Assembly (NCBI RefSeq): GCF_937873765.1
Contig: NZ_CALMZC010000015.1
Span: forward strand, 186,001 to 250,000
Length of the DNA: 64,000 nucleotides
DNA from: an uncultured Thiothrix sp.
Lineage (GTDB): Bacteria > Pseudomonadota > Gammaproteobacteria > Thiotrichales > Thiotrichaceae
Reading direction: 5' to 3'
The notes under the pieces are model-generated. The model worked only from the letters and a program-made list of their open reading frames with translations, was not told the origin of the DNA and did not search any database. Positions 8,697 through 16,609 of the stretch are shown here, piece by piece. How positions within the stretch are numbered: the stretch's first letter is position 1; every line of letters begins with the position of its first letter. The position numbers and the translations under genes were made by a program.

Positions 8697-9347
8697 TTAG
8701 CATCCCAACCATATACGTTGGAGTCGTGCCCATAACGAATTGTCATTTTTCAGATTTTGACACATAGCAGCTAAATCTCCATTTGGCGGTCCAAAGCCAC
8801 TCGGTGGGTTAAGTCGATAAACATGATAGCCAATTATACTATCTCCAGTAATTGCTAAGGATGGATTTAAAATATTAGGCATTAATTCGTCAACACTCTT
8901 AATTGCAAAGAAGCTATTGATTTTAAGTATTTCTCGATAGCCTGTTAAAGCTTCTTGTAAAATAACTCGACATCCATTTGGAGTTACAGTTAAAGAGTAA
9001 GCATCATTTTTTTCAGTAAAGGTAATAAGGTTATCTTGAATTTCTAGTTCTGGATCTTCAAATAAAGCACATTTTTTAATAATTCTATTTTCTCCGTCAG
9101 TTAAAATAACTAATTGGTAAGAGTTGTTATTTCCTTGAATAAGACAAAATTGTAGATTGTTAGTCTTTTCTACTTGTTCTCGCAGCTTACCACTATTTTC
9201 AATAGTATCTAGAAAATTAGTGGGTAATTCTAAGATAGTAACTTTACCTAAAATTCTAGTATCTATAGATTCAAATTCAAACTCTAAAATAACTTGAGGT
9301 CTATGTGTTTTCATAGAAATTGAAGTTTGATGCTCACCTAAGTTCAT
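8697..9347 (-). CDS. Hypothetical protein in TIR/caspase operon (216 aa)
   Basis: I do not recognise this protein. It is 216 aa, without signal peptide or membrane segment, and predominantly beta-strand in character: alternating hydrophobic stretches such as QVILEFEFES, YQLVILTDGE and AYSLTVTPNG. The C-terminal NPPSGFGPPNGDLAAMC tail is Pro/Gly-rich. The ATG at 9347 has a GGAAG site 7 bp upstream. It lies 13 bp after the metallopeptidase gene and 4 bp before the caspase-TIR gene, so it is cotranscribed with both. It could be an adaptor, inhibitor or protease substrate, but nothing in the sequence decides this. Confidence 0.7.
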   Translation of the reverse strand: MNLGEHQTSISMKTHRPQVILEFEFESIDTRILGKVTILELPTNFLDTIENSGKLREQVEKTNNLQFCLIQGNNNSYQLVILTDGENRIIKKCALFEDPELEIQDNLITFTEKNDAYSLTVTPNGCRVILQEALTGYREILKINSFFAIKSVDELMPNILNPSLAITGDSIIGYHVYRLNPPSGFGPPNGDLAAMCQNLKNDNSLWARLQRIWLGC

Positions 9348-9360
9348 TTTCTTGCTTCCA

Positions 9361-12300
9361 TTAGTTAAGAATAGTTAAATGAATTTCACCTTGTATATTT
9401 TTTAAATCAAGCACGAAACAATATAATCCTGTATTAAGCTGAATGACTTCATTAACTGGCAACTTTTGGCAAAAAATTCCTGTATCTTTTTCTGTGGAAA
9501 GCTGCCATATATTGAGGTTGTCAAGTGATAGGATAGTCCCTTGATTTTCTAAGTGAAGTGTATATTGACCTTCTGGTAAGGTTAATATTTTTAGATTAAC
9601 TTTTCCTGCATGTAAATCTTCTATTATTGGTGTTTGCTCTAAATAAGTATTTCGATTAACAGCTAGATTATTAAATTCAGAAATAGGTTTTACATCATTG
9701 CTTGCTATTTCGTATTCCCATACACCTTGAAAAGGTGTTCCTAAAATAACTTTTGTTGAGTCTACATCTAAAGCATTAATATGCAACTTAGATAATAAAG
9801 CATTTGCATCAGATACTTGAGTAGCGCTCCAAATAGTTTGGTTATTTTCTAGACTGAGTTTAATTAGACCATGTGCTGTTCCAGCCCAAACAGTAAGCTG
9901 GTGCATTTCTTTTGAAGCAGCCAGTGCTAAAATAGCATATTTTTGTAAGTTGATAGAGTTTGAGGTTAAGACTAATGGGTTTAGGTTATTAGAATGTAAA
10001 TCAACGATTTGTACCCCTTGATCAGTACCCACTAGAATATATTGATCAATAGTACATAAGCACAAACCGGTTCTAAGCTCAGGAATTACCCATTGTCTCC
10101 AGCGAGCATTTAAATCTGATATAGGTAGATAGCGAAGATATTGATCAATTAGTGCTAATAAGTATTGGTTAGAAATACCTACAGCGACAGGTTGCCATAC
10201 ATCACTCATATTTACTGCGCTGTAATTCTGTGGAATTTGTGGCCAATGCGAAGGCTGTAGGTTTAGATCGAATTGCCAATAATAGACTCCGACTTGTTTA
10301 GTACAAATTATGTATAGAAAATTATTAGTTTTATATGCTTGTAGTTTTTGTGATGTTGAGTCTACTGTAGTTATGAATACTGCTAACTGAGGATCAGAGA
10401 AAAATGTATCTAAGCGCTTAATGCTAAGCTGAGCGGTAAAGTCATCTTGACTTTCTTTAAGTATGATAATCCATTGATCAATAATGCAAATATCAAGTAT
10501 TGCATGATCTATTAAAGTACCAAAACTACCATCAGTATTTAAGTAGTGTAAACCTAAGGGAGTGCCTAATATAATATTGCTATTAATTAATTTTAAAGTA
10601 GTAATACCTTGATTTGCAAAAATACCTCGATAAGCAAACAAGGTTTCAAAAATACCAGGATCAGCATAAATTTCATGATTCTTTGCTAGGTTATCTAATA
10701 AGGCCTCTTCAATGAGTTCAAAGCTTATTATCCAACCCGTTGCGTAAGCAGAAATATCTAAGATAATCGCATCTGCAAGAGTAGAGCCTAAGATCTGGCG
10801 TAGATTCCAAAAGCTACGTGCTAGAATCATTCCGATTTCGTATTCATCTAAAGTTCTTGCTTCTATTGAGTTAGGATAGGTATTAGGAATGGGAAAGTAA
10901 TCTTGATTTGGTATATATTCTATGCGTTGCATACACCAGCTTTTTGCCCATGAGTCAAACCTATATGAGCCATGCGCCCAAATTAAATTTTCCTCGGGGA
11001 ATTCGTTGGTGTATTTTTCTGGAGTCATGTCAAAGCCCCATGATCGAGATAAATAATTAGCATAACCCTCAACCCAAGCCCTAGCAAAAGGTAATGAGCT
11101 AACTCCATTAAGGAATGGATCTGGATTTTTGCTATACATCCAAGCATGGATAAATTCATGATTAATCACATCAGGATCAAGGCTTAAGTTGGTAATAGTT
11201 TTATTTTCACTATCAATGAGTGTTTCATACTCTCTACTTGTAGAAAGGTTAATTCTCGATCGTCCTTGATATTTTGGAGTGAAATTAGTAGATATATTAA
11301 ATTTATCGGTAGAGTCCTGTGGTAAGAAATTAACAATTAATTCTGTATGACTATTATTGGTAAAACCAATGTTATTAATATAACTATCTAAATAATCATA
11401 GATAGATTTTGCATGAATTAGGCTGTTTTTTATATCTAAATGATAATTTATACTATCGGTTAATGGCCAATTAATTTCTTCATTGTTAAGAGTTAAAATG
11501 GTAAAATCATGACAAGGATTCTGAGTCAGTGTTATTTCTTCATCAGGGTCAGTTGACTTTAAAAGACTAGATGAGCACCTATAATAAAAAGAAGGTTCTG
11601 CGAAAAAAGTTAGTAAACAAGGTTTGCCTAAAGCGACTCCGGTAATCGCATCAATAAAAAAGCTCCAAGTTTCGCCATTATCAATATGGCTTGCAAAAAC
11701 TTCGTAAGCTAGTCTATATTTGCCAGCAAAAGGAAGAATAATTAAAGAATTAGCTAGAGCAGTTTTTTCAAACCAAATTTCATAATAGTCTCTATTTTCT
11801 GTTAAAATAGAGCTTATCCCTACCGATGTTTCAGCTAAGGAGCTACTCAAATAATGATTAATTAATTTTTTTACAATAATGATAGCTTCTTCTTTTTTTA
11901 ATTTAGGTACTGTCGGAATATTATTTAAGTGATCAGTAGATAAATGTGAATTAACAATAGAGATTTTTCTGCCGTTTTCTTGTAGATGGGCGCTAACCCC
12001 TCCTTTATAAATAGGAATTTCTTTGTAGTATTGTTGTAGGTTGATATGTATATTTTTACTACTGTTAATTTTTGTTAGAAATGACACTCTATTTTTAGTA
12101 GAGTAGTTGTTTTTGATGAAATCTTGCTCAGTTGTGCCAAATAAAATAGCTAGATTTTTGCTAAGAAATAAGAAGGTAAGATCGTAGGCATTATTCTTTG
12201 TAATGACTTCATCGACTAAGCCACGATAAAACCATGGTAAGCCGGTAATTTCTGATCTCTTTAATCGCCAAGAATAAGTGCTATCTAGCTTCTGATCTAA

Positions 12301-12609
12301 GTAAAATAAAAGATCATAAGGAGTAGTCCATAGAGCTTGCTCGATATTTAGATTTGAAAAAAAATTTTTAATATTTCTAAATAATAGCCTTTTTCTAGTG
12401 ACTATTGATGCAGTGAGGGAGTTTTGTATAGCCGTTTCATTTTTTTGAAATTGCTGTGCATACCACCAAGATTTATCAGAGGTTGGTAGTAAAATAATAA
12501 CTCTATCATCACCCTCTTTTAAGTGGAACTCAGGATCATTCTCTTTATAGTAATAAGAAAATTTGCTTTCAAGATTTTGATTACTTATTTTTAAAAAAGA
12601 TTGATACAT
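9361..12609 (-). CDS. FTP-PepSY-gluzincin metallopeptidase with propeller-like C-terminal half
   Basis: A 1082-aa protein. Residues about 177-225 look like a fungalysin/thermolysin propeptide (FTP) domain (LQQYYKEIPIYKGGVSAHLQ). Residues about 235-330 continue as a PepSY-like inhibitory domain ending TWSFFIDAITGVAL. The zinc site follows: HEFIH at 484-488 and a downstream Glu514 in WVEGYANYL, matching the GEGWSDF-type third ligand of M36-like gluzincins. The second half (about 665-1000) holds repeated short beta segments (AGTAHGLIKLSL, ILGTPFQGVWEYEI) that look like a beta-propeller, then a beta-sandwich-like end. Unusually for this family there is no signal peptide, so it may act inside the cell as a zymogen. 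It lies 7 bp after the TIR receptor gene. Domain calls are by eye; the HExxH is plain. Confidence 0.75.
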   Translation of the reverse strand: MYQSFLKISNQNLESKFSYYYKENDPEFHLKEGDDRVIILLPTSDKSWWYAQQFQKNETAIQNSLTASIVTRKRLLFRNIKNFFSNLNIEQALWTTPYDLLFYLDQKLDSTYSWRLKRSEITGLPWFYRGLVDEVITKNNAYDLTFLFLSKNLAILFGTTEQDFIKNNYSTKNRVSFLTKINSSKNIHINLQQYYKEIPIYKGGVSAHLQENGRKISIVNSHLSTDHLNNIPTVPKLKKEEAIIIVKKLINHYLSSSLAETSVGISSILTENRDYYEIWFEKTALANSLIILPFAGKYRLAYEVFASHIDNGETWSFFIDAITGVALGKPCLLTFFAEPSFYYRCSSSLLKSTDPDEEITLTQNPCHDFTILTLNNEEINWPLTDSINYHLDIKNSLIHAKSIYDYLDSYINNIGFTNNSHTELIVNFLPQDSTDKFNISTNFTPKYQGRSRINLSTSREYETLIDSENKTITNLSLDPDVINHEFIHAWMYSKNPDPFLNGVSSLPFARAWVEGYANYLSRSWGFDMTPEKYTNEFPEENLIWAHGSYRFDSWAKSWCMQRIEYIPNQDYFPIPNTYPNSIEARTLDEYEIGMILARSFWNLRQILGSTLADAIILDISAYATGWIISFELIEEALLDNLAKNHEIYADPGIFETLFAYRGIFANQGITTLKLINSNIILGTPLGLHYLNTDGSFGTLIDHAILDICIIDQWIIILKESQDDFTAQLSIKRLDTFFSDPQLAVFITTVDSTSQKLQAYKTNNFLYIICTKQVGVYYWQFDLNLQPSHWPQIPQNYSAVNMSDVWQPVAVGISNQYLLALIDQYLRYLPISDLNARWRQWVIPELRTGLCLCTIDQYILVGTDQGVQIVDLHSNNLNPLVLTSNSINLQKYAILALAASKEMHQLTVWAGTAHGLIKLSLENNQTIWSATQVSDANALLSKLHINALDVDSTKVILGTPFQGVWEYEIASNDVKPISEFNNLAVNRNTYLEQTPIIEDLHAGKVNLKILTLPEGQYTLHLENQGTILSLDNLNIWQLSTEKDTGIFCQKLPVNEVIQLNTGLYCFVLDLKNIQGEIHLTILN

Positions 12610-12616
12610 AGTTAAT

Positions 12617-14278
12617 TTACCTTAGTATACCAGGAGCATGTGCTGTTAACCAATCGACTGTAGCTTGTTTGTAAAGGAAGCTTTCTTCATTAAAATAGCT
12701 TGCTTGTAGTAATATAGGTTCATGTAGTGAGTTTTTGATAAAGGTAAATGTATTACATGTTAAATAACAACGAATGAAAAAATTATTGCCTATAGAATTC
12801 TCTTCTGGATATAAACTATTTTGTAATTTACCAGAGTGAACTTGTCCTATAGCATCTGTTAATAACCATCTTTTATTGTCAGTCCAAACACTTAGTATTC
12901 TTCTTTTGCTTCGATAGAGAGTTTTGATCTTTTTGTCTTTTTCATTAAATAGTATAAGCTCGTGGTTATAGCCATCTAGCACATCTAAGTTGTTTGCTGC
13001 TAAAAGTAGCTTTTGATTGATTTGTGGGTAAATTCCATAAAAATAAAATCTATCATTAGAATTAATAATTTTATTCCAGTTTAATCCTCCATCTTGACTT
13101 ATATAGATTCCGTCATTAGAAGAGGGTCTTTCAGAGGTCCTTTCAAGGGTGGATGCAAATAGAATTGATTTACTAGCAACTATTTTTTCAAAATATATTT
13201 TTTGAGATTGTTTATTATCCTCTTTTATCACTTGTACAGGTTGCCAATTATCACCTTGGTTAATGGATAGAAAAAGTCCACTCCCCTTCGAATTAACAAG
13301 AATATGCTGCGGATAATCTTGAACAAGACTAATTTCATCTAAGTGTTCCGGTAGATTATTTTTGCCTAATTGCCTCCACGAATCTAAACTAGTTATATTG
13401 CTGATTAATAGACCATTTCCTCCCGTTGCTGCATAAATTTGTTGAGAGTCAGGTTGAATAGCAAAATCGAAAATTTCAACTAGATAACATTCCTTATTAG
13501 GAAAGTATTTTTTTAATTCTGGTATTTCGATTGAAGTTGCAATTTTTAATTCTAGAGAATAATTTATAACACCATAATCATGGTGATCACATCCTCCTCT
13601 ATCATTACGATTTGCAATTAACAAGTTTTCGTTAAATCTAACTCCAATACTTGCTGATTTAATAGGAAGATCCATAGACTGCCAACCTATCCTAGCGTGA
13701 AAAGGTTTAATATTGAGCCAAGATCCTAATAAAACTAATAGAAAAGAAAAAAGAATCAGATTGATAGTTATTTTTCGCCGATAGCGATATAACCAACGAA
13801 ACCAAGCGGTTAAGCTAAAAAAACTATCTTGATTAAGTGGTGTAGGAATGTATAAGTTATCTTGAATGCTATGTATTAAATGATTGAGTCCTTTATTATT
13901 ATCTTTAGAGTCTATAAAGCTAATTGTATTTAAAATATTTAAATAGTTTGGTAGTTCCGTTTCTCTAAGTAATATAGGTAAAACGATACGTTTGTATGCA
14001 CGAGGATCTAAAGAGCAGCTAGCTAAACCTTGATAGTTATTGAGGCTATCTTTTATCCAATCAGGGCTTAGAATGAGTATAATTCTGAAGCATTCTTTTA
14101 AGGCTAACTCAAATATATCTAGTTTTGACATGCCTGCTTGATACGTTTCTTGGGTCGCAACACGGCAACTAAAATCTTCTAACGCTGGGAGTAAAATTGA
14201 ATCGACCCATTTACTATCAGCTTGATGGTAGCTAATGAATACATCGAACTTAAATTGTCTAGAGTCATTAGGGCGCAT
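12617..14278 (-). CDS. Membrane TIR protein with extracytoplasmic beta-propeller
   Basis: First gene of the four-gene operon, 553 aa. Residues 10-145 form a TIR domain (FDVFISYHQADSKW). A basic stretch RWLYRYRRK precedes one transmembrane helix at about 171-189, so the positive-inside rule puts TIR in the cytoplasm and the rest outside. Residues about 195-550 form a predicted beta-propeller with Asp-box/BNR repeats (ISQDGGLNW, SINQGDNW) and several Cys that could form disulfides. At the position of the TIR catalytic Glu, 12 residues after Ser71, there is Gln83, so NADase activity is doubtful. The ATG at 14278 has AAGGGA six bases upstream and is better than the in-frame TTG at 14302. It looks like a sensor that signals inward. 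Confidence 0.8.
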   Translation of the reverse strand: MRPNDSRQFKFDVFISYHQADSKWVDSILLPALEDFSCRVATQETYQAGMSKLDIFELALKECFRIILILSPDWIKDSLNNYQGLASCSLDPRAYKRIVLPILLRETELPNYLNILNTISFIDSKDNNKGLNHLIHSIQDNLYIPTPLNQDSFFSLTAWFRWLYRYRRKITINLILFSFLLVLLGSWLNIKPFHARIGWQSMDLPIKSASIGVRFNENLLIANRNDRGGCDHHDYGVINYSLELKIATSIEIPELKKYFPNKECYLVEIFDFAIQPDSQQIYAATGGNGLLISNITSLDSWRQLGKNNLPEHLDEISLVQDYPQHILVNSKGSGLFLSINQGDNWQPVQVIKEDNKQSQKIYFEKIVASKSILFASTLERTSERPSSNDGIYISQDGGLNWNKIINSNDRFYFYGIYPQINQKLLLAANNLDVLDGYNHELILFNEKDKKIKTLYRSKRRILSVWTDNKRWLLTDAIGQVHSGKLQNSLYPEENSIGNNFFIRCYLTCNTFTFIKNSLHEPILLQASYFNEESFLYKQATVDWLTAHAPGILR

Positions 14279-14435
14279 ACTTAGTCCCTTATTAACTAAC
14301 AATACTATTCTTAAAAATTACTTAGCACCATACCTTAAGTTTTTAAGAGTTTAAATAGCAAGGTAAGCTCATAAAAAATATTTAGTTTTCTCGAATGTAA
14401 GAGTTCAAGATAGTTCTAAACGATGCTAGTACTTT

Positions 14436-14470
14436 GATTTTATCAAAAAGATATAAAATTTGATAAAATC
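14436..14470. promoter_or_regulatory. Palindrome between TIR operon and NRDE gene
   Basis: A perfect 12-bp inverted repeat, GATTTTATCAAA (14436-14447) and TTTGATAAAATC (14459-14470), with an 11-nt AT-rich centre. It lies in the 348-bp AT-rich gap between the divergent TIR operon (start 14278) and the NRDE gene (start 14627). It may be an operator for either promoter. It is too AT-rich and has no suitable upstream gene end to be an obvious terminator. Confidence 0.4.
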
Positions 14471-14626
14471 ATTATTGACTTAAGTTCTATGTTTTTCCAA
14501 TAAATAATTAGAAAGTTTGTTATTAATTTTTTTTATTAGTAATCGTTTTTTAGTTGTATGCAAGTTTACTTAAAATTCATTATATTGTTAATTAGCTTTG
14601 TTCTAATCAATCTTAAGAGATATCTA

Positions 14627-15415
14627 ATGTGTTTTGCCTTACTTGCTCTGCAACAACATCCCCACTATCCCTTTATTCTTGCAGCTAATCGCGATGAATT
14701 TTTTAACCGCACCGCCACCGCTTTAGGTGTTTGGCCAAATCACCCTGAGATTGTGGGTGGAATTGATCAAAGTTCTCAAGGTTCGTGGTTGGCACTCAAC
14801 CAAGCGAGTCTGAAATTTGCACTAGTGACGAATGTACGCCAAGGTATTCCGCAGGCGGGTGAACGTTCGCGAGGCTTGTTAGTCAGTGAGTTTGTAACAA
14901 GCCCTGAATCAGTCTTAAGTGATTTAAAGCAACTAGAAAAAACTAAAAATCAATATGCAGGCTTCAACTTACTGGCTGGTTATTTGCCGAATGAGATTTA
15001 TTATCTGAGTAATCGTTATTCAAATGATTGGCGGGTTTTAAAAAAAGGTTTATATGGTTTAAGTAATGCAAGTTTAAATGCCCCTTGGCCGAAAGTTCAA
15101 CGTGGTTTATTTGGATTTGAGCAATTAGTTATGAACTCACGAGAAGTTGATCAAAGCTTGCTAGTGAATAAATTATTTGAATTGCTGGCCGATCAAACTA
15201 AGGCTAAGCTTGAGCAGCTTCCTAACACGGGTATTGGTACAGAAAAAGAGCTATGGCTTTCACCCATTTTTATTGCTCCGGGTTTTATGAACTATGGAAC
15301 ACGCTGCTCGACAGTTATTTTAATGGATAAGAGTAAACAAGTATTTTGTTATGAGCGGACTTATTATTCTGATAATCGGTCATCTGATGCTATATACTTT
15401 TTTCATTCAGTTTAA
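14627..15415 (+). CDS. NRDE/TANGO2 family protein
   Basis: A 262-aa member of the NRDE (TANGO2) family. The motif NRDEF near residue 22, the N-terminal MCF start with Cys2, and conserved GSWLALN are seen. Family members have an Ntn-hydrolase-like fold, and the eukaryotic TANGO2 is implicated in heme or lipid handling; the bacterial role is unclear. The ATG at 14627 is chosen because the family starts Met-Cys and AAGAGAT precedes it. The frame extends 23 hydrophobic codons further upstream, but these lie in AT-rich non-coding sequence. It is divergent from the TIR operon. Confidence 0.8.
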   Translation: MCFALLALQQHPHYPFILAANRDEFFNRTATALGVWPNHPEIVGGIDQSSQGSWLALNQASLKFALVTNVRQGIPQAGERSRGLLVSEFVTSPESVLSDLKQLEKTKNQYAGFNLLAGYLPNEIYYLSNRYSNDWRVLKKGLYGLSNASLNAPWPKVQRGLFGFEQLVMNSREVDQSLLVNKLFELLADQTKAKLEQLPNTGIGTEKELWLSPIFIAPGFMNYGTRCSTVILMDKSKQVFCYERTYYSDNRSSDAIYFFHSV

Positions 15416-15460
15416 GGTAAGTTAATTCTATTTGGCATATGAAATAACGATATTAAAAAT

Positions 15461-15483
15461 ATTAAAAAACACACTTTTTTAAT
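15461..15483. terminator. AT-only hairpin after NRDE gene
   Basis: ATTAAAAAA and TTTTTTAAT (9-bp arms) around CACAC, 45 bp after the NRDE stop. The T6 run makes it a weak candidate terminator. Confidence 0.3.
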
Positions 15484-15560
15484 TAAACTACTTCTAAACT
15501 ACTAAGTGCTGGTATTTGAAACCAGCCTTAAAACCAGCAAATAAACTTGGAGTGTTAGTG

Positions 15561-15890
15561 ATGAAAAAAATAATCCATGGCGCTCTGTTGGCTGGCGCAA
15601 TTCCTTTGGTGAGTGGTCAAGCTGAAGCGGGCCCTCTTGCGCCAATTGTCAATGAAGCCAATCAATTACGTTCGACGGCATGGGCCTTGAATGACCAAGC
15701 GACCACGCTAGAGCAGACGATGCAGAGTTTAAAACGTCAGGGTATTGATGTGATGGAATTGCGCTATAAAGCTAAAATGATGCGTAGTTGTGCAACCAAA
15801 TATGCGGTGGAATCCAATAAGCTTGCAAAAAAAGCGTTTAGATTGGGTTATCACCGTTCGAACCATTCGCACCCTCACTACAACTCATAG
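15561..15890 (+). CDS. Small exported protein with His-rich tail
   Basis: A 109-aa protein with a signal peptide (MKKIIHGALLAGAIPLVSG, likely cleavage after AEA near residue 22). The mature part is a Lys/Ala-rich helical region with one Cys, ending in a His-rich tail (YHRSNHSHPHYNS) that could bind metal. The family is not recognised. The ATG at 15561 with GGAG 9 bp upstream and a signal peptide directly after decides the start; the frame extends 15 codons upstream without supporting features. It is followed 26 bp later by another small exported peptide, probably in the same transcript. Confidence 0.65.
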   Translation: MKKIIHGALLAGAIPLVSGQAEAGPLAPIVNEANQLRSTAWALNDQATTLEQTMQSLKRQGIDVMELRYKAKMMRSCATKYAVESNKLAKKAFRLGYHRSNHSHPHYNS

Positions 15891-15916
15891 AATGAGTGTC
15901 AATCAGGAGAACTATC

Positions 15917-16072
15917 GTGAAAAAGAAATTATTATTATTGTTAGGTTTAACAGTCATTGGTACGACAACCATGTTAGTTACCACTACTGCCCATGCGCAT
16001 TATGTTCCACCCAAGCCCAATGCTTGTGGATGCATGATTATGACTTATTCTGAGCCAGCGTTTATCTGGTGA
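15917..16072 (+). CDS. Very short secreted peptide with CGC motif (51 aa)
   Basis: A 51-codon gene starting GTG, with a strong AGGAGA site 6 bp upstream. It encodes MKKKLLLLLGLTVIGTTT followed by a hydrophobic run and an AHA cleavage site near residue 27: a textbook signal peptide. The mature peptide is only about 24 residues and includes PPKPNACGCMIM, a CGC pair that could bind metal or form a thioether or disulfide. No family is recognised. The strong ribosome site and clean signal peptide argue that it is real despite its size. It lies 26 bp after the preceding exported protein and just before a hairpin. Confidence 0.6.
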   Translation: MKKKLLLLLGLTVIGTTTMLVTTTAHAHYVPPKPNACGCMIMTYSEPAFIW

Positions 16073-16083
16073 GGATATAAGCT

Positions 16084-16119
16084 AAGCAGCCGAGTCTCTC
16101 AGTCTCTACTCGGCTGTTT
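16084..16119. terminator. Hairpin between convergent genes
   Basis: CAGCCGAGT (16087-16095) and ACTCGGCTG (16108-16116) form a perfect 9-bp stem, extendable by G-U and A-T pairs to 12, with a 12-nt loop. It sits 11 bp after the secreted peptide and 7 bp from the end of the convergent DUF3465 gene. A short T run follows on the plus strand. It probably terminates both units. Confidence 0.6.
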
Positions 16120-16126
16120 AGTTAGC

Positions 16127-16609
16127 TTAATCATAGCGTTTGCCCTTTAGTTCAATCCAACCACCTGCTTTGCGCCCCTTTGGATCATGATGTGTCCAGT
16201 GAATCACCCCACCGCGATTATTCCACACATACTCACCTTGTACGTTGACCAAGTCACCTTCACGTACCGGCACGCGCTCAGCCACATCAATATTATGTGA
16301 AACCAGTAAGGTTAAATCCTGCGCAACTTCAACCAAAAATTTCTGGTGACGATCACCTTCTTGATCATCTTTCAAGTTTTTGATGACAGTGCCTTGAATA
16401 TGCGTCCAGAATTTGGCATTCGGATCATTCGCCGCCGCTCGCAGTTGGGCTAAGGTTTTAGCGGGTGTTGTGCTGCTGGCTAGATCGACTGAAGTATTAG
16501 TAGTAGCTTGCGTTGGTGGCTGACTAGCTTGCCCAGAAAAATATTGCCAGGCCGCAACTAGCAGGAAAAGGGTAATGACAATAATATTTCGCCAACTATA
16601 ACCCGCCAT
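16127..16609 (-). CDS. DUF3465 domain protein, membrane-anchored
   Basis: A 160-aa protein with an uncleaved N-terminal anchor (about residues 8-24) and a periplasmic DUF3465 domain. Family signatures include GTVIKNLKDD, HQKFLVEV, LVSHNIDVAERVP, GEYVWNNRGGVIHWTHHDP and GGWIELKG. The fold resembles small OB-like beta barrels; function is unknown. Its ATG overlaps the stop of the upstream GTPase gene as TAATG, so translation is coupled and it is the last gene of a three-gene unit with two membrane GTPases. Confidence 0.8.
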   Translation of the reverse strand: MAGYSWRNIIVITLFLLVAAWQYFSGQASQPPTQATTNTSVDLASSTTPAKTLAQLRAAANDPNAKFWTHIQGTVIKNLKDDQEGDRHQKFLVEVAQDLTLLVSHNIDVAERVPVREGDLVNVQGEYVWNNRGGVIHWTHHDPKGRKAGGWIELKGKRYD

